From CAIWHR01 sp963836265 (GTDB lineage Bacteria; Pseudomonadota; Gammaproteobacteria; Burkholderiales; Casimicrobiaceae): 64,000 nucleotides of DNA. Positions 42,147-50,927 of this stretch are shown in pieces. Where the stretch lies: NCBI GenBank assembly GCA_963836265.1, contig CAWIIO010000006.1, forward strand, positions 248,001 through 312,000, in the 5' to 3' direction. How positions within the stretch are numbered: the first letter of the stretch is position 1; the number at the start of each line of letters is the position of its first letter. A model generated the notes under the pieces. It was not told the origin of the DNA, made no database searches, and saw only the letters and a list, made by a program, of their open reading frames with translations. Both the position numbers and the translations under genes were made by a program.

Positions 42147-42397
42147 CCGGCTCGACCGCTGCTCCGCGCCGCGCCTGCATTTTCGAGCGCCGAGGAGCCG
42201 GTCGCCGGCATCACATCGACTCCGTTCCATCGCTACGCGCTACGCGCGCAGGCCTTGGCCCTCACCGCGTCCAAGAAGCGCGTATCGCGCCGCCGGCCCC
42301 GGAAGCCGACTCGCGAAGGCGCGCATCCGCGCGCCTGTCGCGTGCCCCCCGCTCACCGTTCGCGCGTTCGGCAAAGCTGCCAAGCGCGCGGGGCTAA

Positions 42398-43393
42398 CTA
42401 ATCCCGATCGTCGTCCTCGCCGCGCGCGGCACGGGCGAGACGGTCGCGGACGGCGAGCCATGTCTCGTCGTCCGGTACCCTTTCGATCAGGATTACGTCG
42501 GCATTGGCGGCATCGAGCGCGCGCAGGTTGGCGTAAAGGTCGTGCGCGTAGTTGGTGGCGCCGACGGGGGCCTGCAGCCAGACGTCGGCGAAATCGGTCG
42601 GTCGGGCAAGCGTGCGCGCGAGCACCGCGACGTCCTCGTCGCGCTCTTGCAGCTGCACCATCTCCGCGCGCAGCGCATCGGGTGAGACGAGGGTCGCGGG
42701 CGTCTTCGGCGCGTAGTGTGACGGCAGCGTGCCGGAGGCGCGCGGCGCGGATGCGTCCGGCGCACGCGGTACGCTTCCCAGCACCCGCGCAAGTTCCGCC
42801 GAGCCGATGCCGCCGGGACGCAGCAACACGGGATCGTTGCCGACAAAGGCGACGATCGTCGATTCGATGCCGACGGCGCAGGGGCCACCATCGAGGATCG
42901 TCGCAACGGCCGCGCCGAGATCGTCGGCGACATGGTGCGCCGTCGTGGGCGAGATGCGGCCGAAGCGATTCGCCGAGGGCGCTGCGATGCCGCCGCCGAA
43001 CGCATCGAGGAGATCGCGCGCGACGGCGTGCGCCGGCACCCGCAAGCCGACGCTGTCCTGTCCGCCGGTGACGATGTCGGGCGTTTGCGGGGCACGCGGC
43101 AGGACCAGCGTGAGCGGCCCGGGCCAGAACGCGGCCGCGAGTTTTCGCGCAGCATCGGGAAACGCCCGTGCCCACCGGTCCACCTGCGAGGCATCGTGCA
43201 GATGAACGATGAGCGGATGAGCGGCGGGGCGAGCTTTCGCCGCGAAGATTCTGCGCACCGCGCTCACCTGCGTCGCGTCGGCCCCCAGCCCATAGACCGT
43301 CTCGGTGGGAAACGCAACCAGCTCGCCCGCGCGCAGCCGATCCGCCGCACGCGCAATGGCCACCGCAGTCGGGGTGACGATGGCGGTGCTCAT
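42398..43393 (-). CDS. tsaC: L-threonylcarbamoyladenylate synthase, Sua5 type
   Basis: Predicted 331 residues. It makes threonylcarbamoyl-AMP for t6A37 tRNA modification. The YrdC domain (1-200) shows PTETVYGLGADA, AAKARPAAHPLIVHL, WPGPLTLVL and SANRFGRISPT. A C-terminal Sua5 domain (210-331) follows, so this is the long Sua5 rather than the short TsaC form. I choose the ATG at 43393; an upstream extension to 43432 adds 13 residues. The gap 42147-42397 has only a GC hairpin at 42318-42335. Confidence 0.92.
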   Translation of the reverse strand: MSTAIVTPTAVAIARAADRLRAGELVAFPTETVYGLGADATQVSAVRRIFAAKARPAAHPLIVHLHDASQVDRWARAFPDAARKLAAAFWPGPLTLVLPRAPQTPDIVTGGQDSVGLRVPAHAVARDLLDAFGGGIAAPSANRFGRISPTTAHHVADDLGAAVATILDGGPCAVGIESTIVAFVGNDPVLLRPGGIGSAELARVLGSVPRAPDASAPRASGTLPSHYAPKTPATLVSPDALRAEMVQLQERDEDVAVLARTLARPTDFADVWLQAPVGATNYAHDLYANLRALDAANADVILIERVPDDETWLAVRDRLARAARGEDDDRD

Positions 43394-43707
43394 CGATGTG
43401 GACCCCACACCGACCGTTGGAATCGCAGGCAAGCGGCGTCGGTCCCCACGATCGCGCGCCGACGTCTCGCTCGCGCCTTGGCTTCGCGCCGCGCGCTCAC
43501 GGGTTCCCTCCCCCGTTCCTCATGGCGGCGAACTCATTTGCTCGCGCCGCGCGCGCCCGGCGTCGGTGCCCGACCCCACGGAAGGAAGGGTCGGCCCTAC
43601 CGAGAAATGAGAGCGAAATCTGCTAGAATTCAAGCTTTTGCGCGACGCTCTTCCGGCGGCGCGTTCCGCGGGCGCGCAAGCGCGCTTCGATGCACCAGGG
43701 AGCGGCA
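43394..43707. other. Divergent tsaC / metK intergenic region
   Basis: No gene is supported here. The plus strand has TAGAAT at 43624-43629 as a possible metK -10, without a clear -35. A self-complementary GCGCGCAAGCGCGC near 43672 lies in the metK leader. I looked for a SAM-type riboswitch and did not recognise one. Confidence 0.5.
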
Positions 43708-44874
43708 ATGAGCGATTTTCTGTTCACGTCGGAATCGGTGTCGGAAGGTCATCCGGATAAGGTCGCCGATCAGATCTCCGATGCGGTTCTCGACGCGATT
43801 CTAGAGCAAGACCCGACCGGCCGCGTCGCGGCGGAGACGCTGGTCTCGACGGGCCTCGTCGTGATGAGCGGCGAGATCACGACCGCACACAAGCACGATT
43901 TTGCACGCATCGCGCGGGATACCATTCGCCGGATCGGCTACAACGACCCTGAGCTGCGCTTCGACGCCGACGGCTGCGCGGTGATGGTCTGCTATGGCCG
44001 CCAGTCCCCTGACATCGCCCGGGGCGTCGACCACGCCTCGGACGAGTATCTCAACCAGGGCGCGGGCGACCAGGGGCTCATGTTCGGTTATGCGTGCGAC
44101 GAAACGCCCGCGCTGATGCCGTTTCCGATCTATTACGCGCACCGGCTCGTGCAGCGGCAGAGCGAAGTGCGCAAGGACGGCCGCGTGCCGTGGCTGCGTC
44201 CGGACGCCAAGTCGCAGGTCACCGTTCGCTACGTCGAGGGGAGGCCGGTGGCGATCGATACCGTCGTGCTGTCCACCCAGCACGATCCGAGCATGAACGA
44301 CCGCCAATCGGCGCTGGCCGAGGCCGTGATCGACGAAATCATCAAACCGGTGCTGCCGCCTGCGATGCTCGACGGCACGAAGTACCTCGTCAACCCGACC
44401 GGCCGCTTCGAGATCGGCGGCCCGCACGGCGACGCCGGCCTGACCGGGCGCAAGATCATCGTCGACACGTACGGCGGCGCGGCACCGCACGGCGGCGGCG
44501 CGTTTTCGGGGAAGGATCCGTCGAAGGTCGACCGTTCCGCTGCGTACGCCGCGCGCTACGTCGCGAAGAACATCGTTGCGGCGGGCATTGCGCGGCAGTG
44601 TCAAGTGCAGCTTTCCTACGCGATCGGCGTGGCGCACCCCATCAACGTGACCGTCTACACAGAAGGCACGGGCCGCATTCCCGACGAGAGGATCGCCGCG
44701 CTCGTGACCGCGCATTTCGACCTGCGGCCCAAAGGCATCATCCAGATGCTCGATCTGCTGCGGCCGATCTATTCCAAGACGGCGGCCTACGGCCACTTCG
44801 GGCGCGACGAGCCCGAATTCACCTGGGAGGCCACGGATAAGGTGGAAGAACTCCGGGCTGCCGCGGGGCTCTGA
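43708..44874 (+). CDS. metK: S-adenosylmethionine synthetase
   Basis: Predicted 388 residues. MetK makes SAM from methionine and ATP in the cytoplasm. Signatures are LFTSESVSEGHPDKVADQISDAVLD at the N-terminus, GAGDQGLMFGYACDET and GGGAFSGKDPSKVDRSAAY (ATP and phosphate sites). The ATG at 43708 has GGGAG upstream. Together with ahcY and metF at 55800-59489, much of the methyl cycle is in this window. Confidence 0.97.
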   Translation: MSDFLFTSESVSEGHPDKVADQISDAVLDAILEQDPTGRVAAETLVSTGLVVMSGEITTAHKHDFARIARDTIRRIGYNDPELRFDADGCAVMVCYGRQSPDIARGVDHASDEYLNQGAGDQGLMFGYACDETPALMPFPIYYAHRLVQRQSEVRKDGRVPWLRPDAKSQVTVRYVEGRPVAIDTVVLSTQHDPSMNDRQSALAEAVIDEIIKPVLPPAMLDGTKYLVNPTGRFEIGGPHGDAGLTGRKIIVDTYGGAAPHGGGAFSGKDPSKVDRSAAYAARYVAKNIVAAGIARQCQVQLSYAIGVAHPINVTVYTEGTGRIPDERIAALVTAHFDLRPKGIIQMLDLLRPIYSKTAAYGHFGRDEPEFTWEATDKVEELRAAAGL

Positions 44875-44894
44875 CGTCGGCCGGCTCGACCCTC

Positions 44895-45383
44895 TTGGCG
44901 CCCGTTCAAGTCGCCCGGTTCGCCCGCCGCCTGGCGTCGCGCTGGGAGCCGGAATGCTGGACGGGGATCGTCGTGCGCGCGATTCCGGCGCGCCGGCTCG
45001 ACAGCGCCGGTTCCGTGGTCTGCACCCCCGATCATTTCATTGGCGCCGCGTGGTCGGCGGCCGGCCGCGCCCCGGTGCGCTGGCCCGAGGCCGTCGTCAT
45101 CGGCTCGCCCGCGGCTGCTAATGCCCTTGCCCTGTTGTTCGCCCAACTGCCCGAAGGCGCCCGGTTGTTCCTTGCCGGGGTCGACGAAGTCGACGCCGCA
45201 CTGGTCGCGGAGATCCTGCTCGGGAGTGATCGCAATCTCGAACCCTATCAGCGCGACGCGCTTCGCGCCTTTATCGCGGCGGCCCATGAGCGAACGCGCG
45301 CGGTGATCGGCGCCCGTTATACCGACCGCGACCCCGGATTCGAGCGCTTCCGCGCGTGCCTGCTCGATCCGAACGACGAATAG
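44895..45383 (+). CDS. Hypothetical protein
   Basis: I do not recognise this 162-residue protein. The first possible start is a TTG at 44895, 20 bases after metK; no strong ribosome binding site is seen. There is no signal peptide or membrane helix. It shows alternating helices and strands (AVVIGSPAAANALALLFAQL, LFLAGVDEVDAALVAEIL), and it ends GFERFRACLLDPNDE. Codon use resembles the neighbours and the frame is long for its position, so it is probably real, perhaps co-transcribed with metK. Confidence 0.5.
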   Translation: MAPVQVARFARRLASRWEPECWTGIVVRAIPARRLDSAGSVVCTPDHFIGAAWSAAGRAPVRWPEAVVIGSPAAANALALLFAQLPEGARLFLAGVDEVDAALVAEILLGSDRNLEPYQRDALRAFIAAAHERTRAVIGARYTDRDPGFERFRACLLDPNDE

Positions 45384-45579
45384 CGCGTTTCGGACCAGCT
45401 GCGGCGGGATCGGCGTGTCGCTGCTCCAGCCGATATCGCGGCACAACCGACATCGTCCGTGAGCCGCGCGCCGGACGGCACCGAAGCGCCCCGATACGCC
45501 GGCGCTTTCCTCGTGTGGCGCATCCGGGTACAATCGGAAGCCTGCCAATAATCGAAGGTACGAAAGGGAGGTGGTGCTC

Positions 45580-45708
45580 ATGGCCGAACGATCCCGCACC
45601 CGCCGCAACACGCTCGAGCGCCGCTGCCTGGGCAAGGCCTACAAGCGTCTTTTCGTGGGCTCGCAGAAGGGCATTTTCAAGATGCTCGAGAAAATCAAGA
45701 AGGCATAG
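45580..45708 (+). CDS. Small basic protein, 42 residues
   Basis: A short frame starts at the ATG at 45580 after GGGAGG (45567-45572), and ends TAG at 45706. The product is strongly basic (AERSRTRRNTLERRCLGK, then KMLEKIKKA) with a hydrophobic KRLFVGSQKGIF middle. TACAAT at 45529-45534 is a possible -10 box. I do not recognise a family. The good ribosome binding site, lysine-rich helical end and isolation between genes make a real small protein plausible, perhaps nucleic-acid or membrane binding. Confidence 0.5.
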   Translation: MAERSRTRRNTLERRCLGKAYKRLFVGSQKGIFKMLEKIKKA

Positions 45709-45821
45709 CGTCCTTCGCCACGGCGCATTGCGCGCCGATTAGAGTGCAGGGGGCCGCGCGTAGCGGCCCTTCGCTTTTTGGTCTTCCCGATTACGCCTGG
45801 CGTCGCGCCGGGATTGCGCTC

Positions 45822-46346
45822 ATGCCCTTCTCGTACTATGCCAAGCTGTCGCCGGCGCGACAACGGATCTATCGCAAGAGCGATGGAATCGAGACGCTGG
45901 CGCTGCCCGCTGGCGTCGCCGCGGGGCCCTGCGTAACGCGCATCCGCGACGGGCTCGCGACCGAGGACCGCGCCGCGGTGCTGCGCGCGTGCCAGGATCT
46001 GGTCGAGTTGCTGGTCACCGGTTATCGGGTTCCGCCGATCCGCGTCCGGGTGCTCGCGCAGCGTCCCGCGGACGACTACGGCGAGCTGCATGGCCTCTAC
46101 GAGCCCGAAGAGGGGCGCACGCCGGCGCGAATCACCGTCTGGATGCGGACCGCCGCGCGCCGCAACGTCGTCGCCTTCAAGACGTTCCTGCGCACGCTCA
46201 CGCACGAGGTCTGCCATCACCTCGACTACGAGCTCTACAAGCTGCCCGAGACGTTTCACACCGAGGGGTTCTACAAGCGCGAGTCGACGCTGACTGCTGC
46301 ATTGATCGCCCAGGCGACGCCTCCTTCCGACCCTGCGCAGCGCTGA
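45822..46346 (+). CDS. Hypothetical protein with HExxH metallopeptidase motif
   Basis: Predicted 174 residues from the ATG at 45822 (MPFSYYAKLSPARQRIYRKSD). The motif THEVCHHLDYELY (about 126-138) has the HExxH zinc-binding signature in a helix, after a strand with ITVWMRTAARRN. The N-terminal part suggests a SprT-like or small gluzincin-like fold, but I cannot place the family. A longer frame begins at 45744. It is convergent with oprM, ending 12 bases away. Confidence 0.65.
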   Translation: MPFSYYAKLSPARQRIYRKSDGIETLALPAGVAAGPCVTRIRDGLATEDRAAVLRACQDLVELLVTGYRVPPIRVRVLAQRPADDYGELHGLYEPEEGRTPARITVWMRTAARRNVVAFKTFLRTLTHEVCHHLDYELYKLPETFHTEGFYKRESTLTAALIAQATPPSDPAQR

Positions 46347-46358
46347 TGCGCCTCTGGA

Positions 46359-47795
46359 CTACTGTTGCGCGAGCGCCGCCGCGTTCCAGCCGCCGCCGAG
46401 CGCCTTGATCAGCGCGACGCTCGCCGCGAGGCGCCGGCCACGAATCCCGAGCGCCGTGCGCTCGTTGTTGAGCGCCCCCGCCTGAATGACGACGACCGCG
46501 ATGTAGTTGACGATGCCAGCTCGATACTGATTGTTGACGATCGTCGCCGCTTCGCGCGCTGCCCTGACCGCGTCGTCCTGAACCCCCGCCTCTTCGCCCA
46601 GCACCCGCAAGGCGGCGAGGTCGTCCTCGACTTCCTGGAAGCTCGTGAGGACCGTTTCGCGATACGTCGCGACCGTCTGGTCGTAGGCTGCGACGGCCTG
46701 TTCCTTCTGCGCGCTGCGTAGGCCCGCGTCGAACACCGTCTGCGCGAGCAACGCGGGCCCGAGCGACCAGTAACGCGCCGGCAGCGTCAGCCAGTTCGCG
46801 AAGCTCGACGCCGCGAAGCCGCCGCCGGCGGAAAGCGTGAGCGACGGGAAGAACGCGGCCTGCGCGACGCCGATCTGCGCGTTGGCCGCGGCGACGCGGC
46901 GTTCGGCGGCCGCGATGTCGGGGCGTCGTTCGAGCAACTCCGACGGCACGCCGACCGGAATGTCGGGAAACGCGTAGTCGGTCGGCGTCGCGGCGATCGA
47001 AAATTCGGCGGGAGGCTTGCCGCTGAGAATGGCGATTGCGTGCTCGAGCTGTGCGCGCAGGATACGGGCGTCGAGCACCTGCGCCTGCGTCGCCTTGTAT
47101 TGCGTTTCCGCCTGCACGACGTCGCCCCTGCCGACGACGCCGGCGGCATATTGATTCTTCGTCAACTGCAGCGACTTCTCGTACGCGGCCGCGGTCGTGG
47201 CGAGGAGATCGATCTGCGCATCCTGGACGCGGAGCAGCAAATAATCCTGCGCGAGCTCCGCCTGCGCGGAGAGCCTCGCGGCTTCGAGATCGGCGACACT
47301 CGCCTGCGTGCCCGCCTCGTTCGACTCGACGTTGCGGCGCACGCGACCCCAGAGATCGAGCTCCCAGTTGGCGTCGAGCGCGAGGTTGTAGAAATTACCG
47401 ACCGCGCCACCGCTCACGCCGGTTCCGCTTCCGGCGGAGCTGCCGCCGCGCCCGCCGGCGCGGGTCGCGGAACCCGACGCGTTGACCGTCGGGAAATAGG
47501 CGGCGCGTGCTTGCTGCGTCAGCGCGCGCGCCTCGCGCACGCGGGCCTCGGCCGCCTTGATGTTCTGGTTCGAGAGATCGACTTGCGCCTCGAGCTCGTC
47601 CAACCGCGGATCGCCGAACACGCTCCACCAGGAGCCCCGCGGGACCTGATCCTTTGGCTGCGCCTGCTTCCAGCCTTCCGCTTCCTTGAATGCCAAAGGC
47701 GTTTGGGCGCCGGGCCGCACGTAGTCGGGGCCGAGCGTGCACGCGGCGAGTGCGACGAGCGTTGCTGCGACGGCGAGGATCCTGGGCGTGAACAT
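46359..47795 (-). CDS. RND efflux outer-membrane lipoprotein, NodT/OprM family
   Basis: Predicted 478-residue TolC-like channel subunit. The signal peptide ends in a lipobox LAAC (residues 16-19), so it is lipid-anchored in the outer membrane. The NodT features are present: FPTVNASGSATRAG, WELDLWGRVRRNVESNEA, LELL-type LLERRPDIAAAERRVAAANAQIGVAQAAFFPSLTLS. Two OEP repeats lie at about 60-250 and 270-460. It is the last gene of the mdtABC operon, 17 bases after mdtC, and provides its exit duct. Confidence 0.92.
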   Translation of the reverse strand: MFTPRILAVAATLVALAACTLGPDYVRPGAQTPLAFKEAEGWKQAQPKDQVPRGSWWSVFGDPRLDELEAQVDLSNQNIKAAEARVREARALTQQARAAYFPTVNASGSATRAGGRGGSSAGSGTGVSGGAVGNFYNLALDANWELDLWGRVRRNVESNEAGTQASVADLEAARLSAQAELAQDYLLLRVQDAQIDLLATTAAAYEKSLQLTKNQYAAGVVGRGDVVQAETQYKATQAQVLDARILRAQLEHAIAILSGKPPAEFSIAATPTDYAFPDIPVGVPSELLERRPDIAAAERRVAAANAQIGVAQAAFFPSLTLSAGGGFAASSFANWLTLPARYWSLGPALLAQTVFDAGLRSAQKEQAVAAYDQTVATYRETVLTSFQEVEDDLAALRVLGEEAGVQDDAVRAAREAATIVNNQYRAGIVNYIAVVVIQAGALNNERTALGIRGRRLAASVALIKALGGGWNAAALAQQ

Positions 47796-47812
47796 GGCTT
47801 GCCAAACGACTG

Positions 47813-50800
47813 TCAATCTGCGCCCCGCGGCACCCATTTCCCGCGGTGGTCGCCTCGCGTCCACCGGCGCCGGCACCGGAGCCGAAAGCGGTCGAGATAG
47901 AGGTAGGCGACGGGCGTCGTGTACAGCGTGAGGAGCTGGGAGAGGATCAACCCGCCGACGATCGCGATGCCGAGCGGGCGCCGCATCTCGGCGCCCTCGC
48001 CGGTGCCGAGCGCCAACGGCAGCGCGCCGAACAGCGCCGCCATCGTCGTCATCATGATCGGCCGAAAGCGCAGCAGGCACGCCTCGTAGATCGCTTCGCG
48101 GGGCGTGATGTCGCGACTGCGCTCGGCGGCGAGCGCGAAGTCGATCATCATGATCGCGTTCTTCTTGACGATGCCGATCAGCAAGATCACGCCGATCAGC
48201 GCGATGACCGAGAATTCGCTGCGGAACAGCAGCAGCGCGAGCAGCGCGCCCACGCCTGCAGACGGCAACGTCGACAGAATCGTCAGCGGGTGGACATAGC
48301 TTTCGTAGAGCACGCCCAGCACGATGTAAACAGCGATGAGCGCAGCCAGGATCAGCCACGGCTGGCTCGCAAGGGAAGCCTGGAACGCGCGCGCCGTGCC
48401 CTGGAAGCTGCCGCGGATCGTGCCCGGGACGCCGATGCGAAGGAGCTCCGCGTCGATCGCGCGCGTCGCCTGCGACAGCGACACGCCGATTGGCAGATTG
48501 AACGAGATCGTCGAGGCGACGAACTGCGACTGGTGATTGACGCCCAGCGGCGTGTTGGTCGGCGCGTAGCGGGCGAACATCGAGAGCGGAACCTGCGCGC
48601 CGCCGGCCGCGCTGACGTAGACGTTGTCGAGCGTCTGCGGCGACTGCCAGTATCGGGGCGCCGCTTCCATCACCACGTGGTACTGGTTAAGGGGCTCATA
48701 GATGGTCGACACCTGCCGCTGCCCGAACGCATCGTTCAACGTGGCGTCGATCTGTCGCGGTGTCACCCCGAGGCGCGTCGCGGTGTCGCGATCGATGACG
48801 ATCGAGGTCTGCAGCCCCTTGTCCTGCTGGTCGGTATTGACGTCGGCGAGCTGGGGGAGCTGGGCAAGCGCCTGCCGAACCCGCGGCTCCCACGCCCGGA
48901 GCTCCGCGAGATCGTCGGCCTGCAGCGTGTACTGATATTGCGCGTTGCTCTGCCGTCCGCCGACACGGATGTCCTGCACTGGGTTGAGGAACAGGTTGGC
49001 GCCAGGCTCCCGCGCGAGCTTGCCCCGCAATCGTGCGATCACCTGGTCGACGCTCGCGTTGCGTTCGGCGAGCGGCTTCAGGCCGACGAACATGGATCCG
49101 GTGTTGCGCTGCTGGCCGCCCGTGAAGCCGACGACGTTGGCGACCGCGGGATCGGCGCGGACGATATCGATGAAGTCGGCGAGCTTCTTCTGCATCGCCT
49201 GGAAAGAGATGCTCTGGTCGGCCTGGATGAATCCGACCAGCCGTCCGGTGTCCTGCTGCGGGAAAAACCCCTTGGGCACGATGACGTACAGATAGACGTT
49301 GAGGCACACGGTTGCGACGAGCACCAGCATCGTTAGCACGCCGTGGTCCAGCACCCAGGCGAGGCTCCTGCCGTAGCCGCCCCGCACCGCGGCGAATGCG
49401 CGCTCGCTCGACCGGTAGAAACGGCCGCGCGGAACTTCGCGGTCCGGGCGCAGCAGGCGCGAGCACATCATCGGCGTCGTCGTGAGCGACAGCACCAGCG
49501 AGACGAGAATCGCCGTCGAAAGGACGACGGCGAACTCGCGAAAATAACGGCCGATGATGCCGCCCATCAGCAGGATCGGGATGAACACCGCGATCAGCGA
49601 GAGCGACATCGACAGCACGGTGAAGCCCACCTCGCGCGCGCCCTGGAGCGCAGCCGCGCGCGGCGCCATGCCCGCCTCGAGATGTCGCGACACGTTTTCG
49701 AGCACGACGATCGCGTCGTCGACGACGAAGCCCGCGGCGATGATCAGCGCCATCAGCGACAGGTTGTCGAGACTGTAGCCGGCCAGATACATGACGCCGA
49801 AGGTCGCGATCAGCGACACCGGCACCGCCATGCTGGGAATCAGCGTTGCGCGCCCGTTGCGCAGGAACAGGAACACGACGAGGATGACGAGCGTCACCGA
49901 GATCAGCAGCGTGCGCTCGACGTCGTGGAGCGACTTGCGGATCGTGGTCGTCCTCTCCATCATCAGGTCCACGTTGATCGCGCTCGGGATCGACGCGCGC
50001 AGCGACGGGAGCAGCGCGGTGACACGATCGACGGTGGCGATGATGTTCGCGTTGGGCTGACGGTTGATGATGACCAGCACCGAACGCCTCCCGTTGGCGG
50101 AACCGGCGTTGCGCAGGTCCTGCACCGAGTCGACGACCTCGGCGACGTCGGAGAGCCGCACGGCGGCCCCGTTGCGGTAGGCGATGACCAGCGGCAGGTA
50201 CTCGGCCGCGGACTTCGCCTGGTCGTTCGCGTAGATCTGCCAATGGCGGTCGCCGTCCTCGAGCGCACCCTTCGGCCGGTTCGCGTTCGTTGCGGCGAGC
50301 GCCAGGCGCACGTTCTCGAGCCCGATGCCGTACTTGTTGAGCGCCTGCGGATTGAGCTCAACGCGCACCGCTGGCAGCGCGCTGCCCCCGACCCTGACCT
50401 CGCCCACGCCTTCGACCTGCGAGAGCTTCTGCGCGATGATCGTCGAGGCCGCGTCGTACATCTGGCCCTGCGTCATCGTGTCCGACGTAAGCGCGAGGAT
50501 CATGATCGGCGCGTCGGCCGGATTGACCTTGCGGTACGTCGGATTGCTCGGCAGGCCCGAAGGGAGGAGGTTCCGCGCGGCATTGATCGCCGCCTGGACG
50601 TCGCGGGCAGCGCCGTCGATGCTGCGGTTGAGGTCGAACTGCAGCACGATGCGCATCGATCCGAGCGAGGATTGCGACGTCATTTCGCTCACGCCGGCGA
50701 TGCGCCCCAGCGCGCGCTCGAGCGGCGTCGCGACGGTCGCCGCCATCGTCTCGGGACTCGCGCCTGGCAGGCTCGCCTGCACGACGATCGTCGGAAAGTC

Positions 50801-50920
50801 GACCTGCGGCAGCGGCGACACCGGCAAAAGCTGAAACGCGAGAACGCCCGCGAGCGCGACGCCGAGCGTCAACAGCGTCGTCGCGACGGGCCGGTCGATG
50901 AAGGGCTGCGAGAAGTTCAT
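47813..50920 (-). CDS. mdtC: RND multidrug efflux permease, MdtC-like
   Basis: Predicted 1035 residues with 12 membrane helices and two large periplasmic loops. The helix-4 proton-relay aspartates are in AAGFVVDDAIVVLENVSRH. Other HAE1 signatures are FLFLRNGRATLIPSMAVPVSLIATFGVMYLAGYSLDNLSLMAL and GIVKKNAIMMIDFAL. The pair with mdtB follows the MdtBC heteromultimer pattern. The ATG at 50920 is seven bases from the mdtB stop. Substrates in relatives include bile salts and novobiocin; not known here. Confidence 0.92.
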   Translation of the reverse strand: MNFSQPFIDRPVATTLLTLGVALAGVLAFQLLPVSPLPQVDFPTIVVQASLPGASPETMAATVATPLERALGRIAGVSEMTSQSSLGSMRIVLQFDLNRSIDGAARDVQAAINAARNLLPSGLPSNPTYRKVNPADAPIMILALTSDTMTQGQMYDAASTIIAQKLSQVEGVGEVRVGGSALPAVRVELNPQALNKYGIGLENVRLALAATNANRPKGALEDGDRHWQIYANDQAKSAAEYLPLVIAYRNGAAVRLSDVAEVVDSVQDLRNAGSANGRRSVLVIINRQPNANIIATVDRVTALLPSLRASIPSAINVDLMMERTTTIRKSLHDVERTLLISVTLVILVVFLFLRNGRATLIPSMAVPVSLIATFGVMYLAGYSLDNLSLMALIIAAGFVVDDAIVVLENVSRHLEAGMAPRAAALQGAREVGFTVLSMSLSLIAVFIPILLMGGIIGRYFREFAVVLSTAILVSLVLSLTTTPMMCSRLLRPDREVPRGRFYRSSERAFAAVRGGYGRSLAWVLDHGVLTMLVLVATVCLNVYLYVIVPKGFFPQQDTGRLVGFIQADQSISFQAMQKKLADFIDIVRADPAVANVVGFTGGQQRNTGSMFVGLKPLAERNASVDQVIARLRGKLAREPGANLFLNPVQDIRVGGRQSNAQYQYTLQADDLAELRAWEPRVRQALAQLPQLADVNTDQQDKGLQTSIVIDRDTATRLGVTPRQIDATLNDAFGQRQVSTIYEPLNQYHVVMEAAPRYWQSPQTLDNVYVSAAGGAQVPLSMFARYAPTNTPLGVNHQSQFVASTISFNLPIGVSLSQATRAIDAELLRIGVPGTIRGSFQGTARAFQASLASQPWLILAALIAVYIVLGVLYESYVHPLTILSTLPSAGVGALLALLLFRSEFSVIALIGVILLIGIVKKNAIMMIDFALAAERSRDITPREAIYEACLLRFRPIMMTTMAALFGALPLALGTGEGAEMRRPLGIAIVGGLILSQLLTLYTTPVAYLYLDRFRLRCRRRWTRGDHRGKWVPRGAD

Positions 50921-50927
50921 CGTTTGC

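Noticed and set aside
42318..42335. Hairpin GGCGCGC-ATCC-GCGCGCC as terminator of tsaC
   Set aside because: The stem is perfect but there is no U-run on either side, and it is about 60 bases past the stop.
43394..43707. SAM riboswitch ahead of metK
   Set aside because: I found GC hairpins but none of the conserved cores of SAM-I, SAM-II or SAM/SAH classes.
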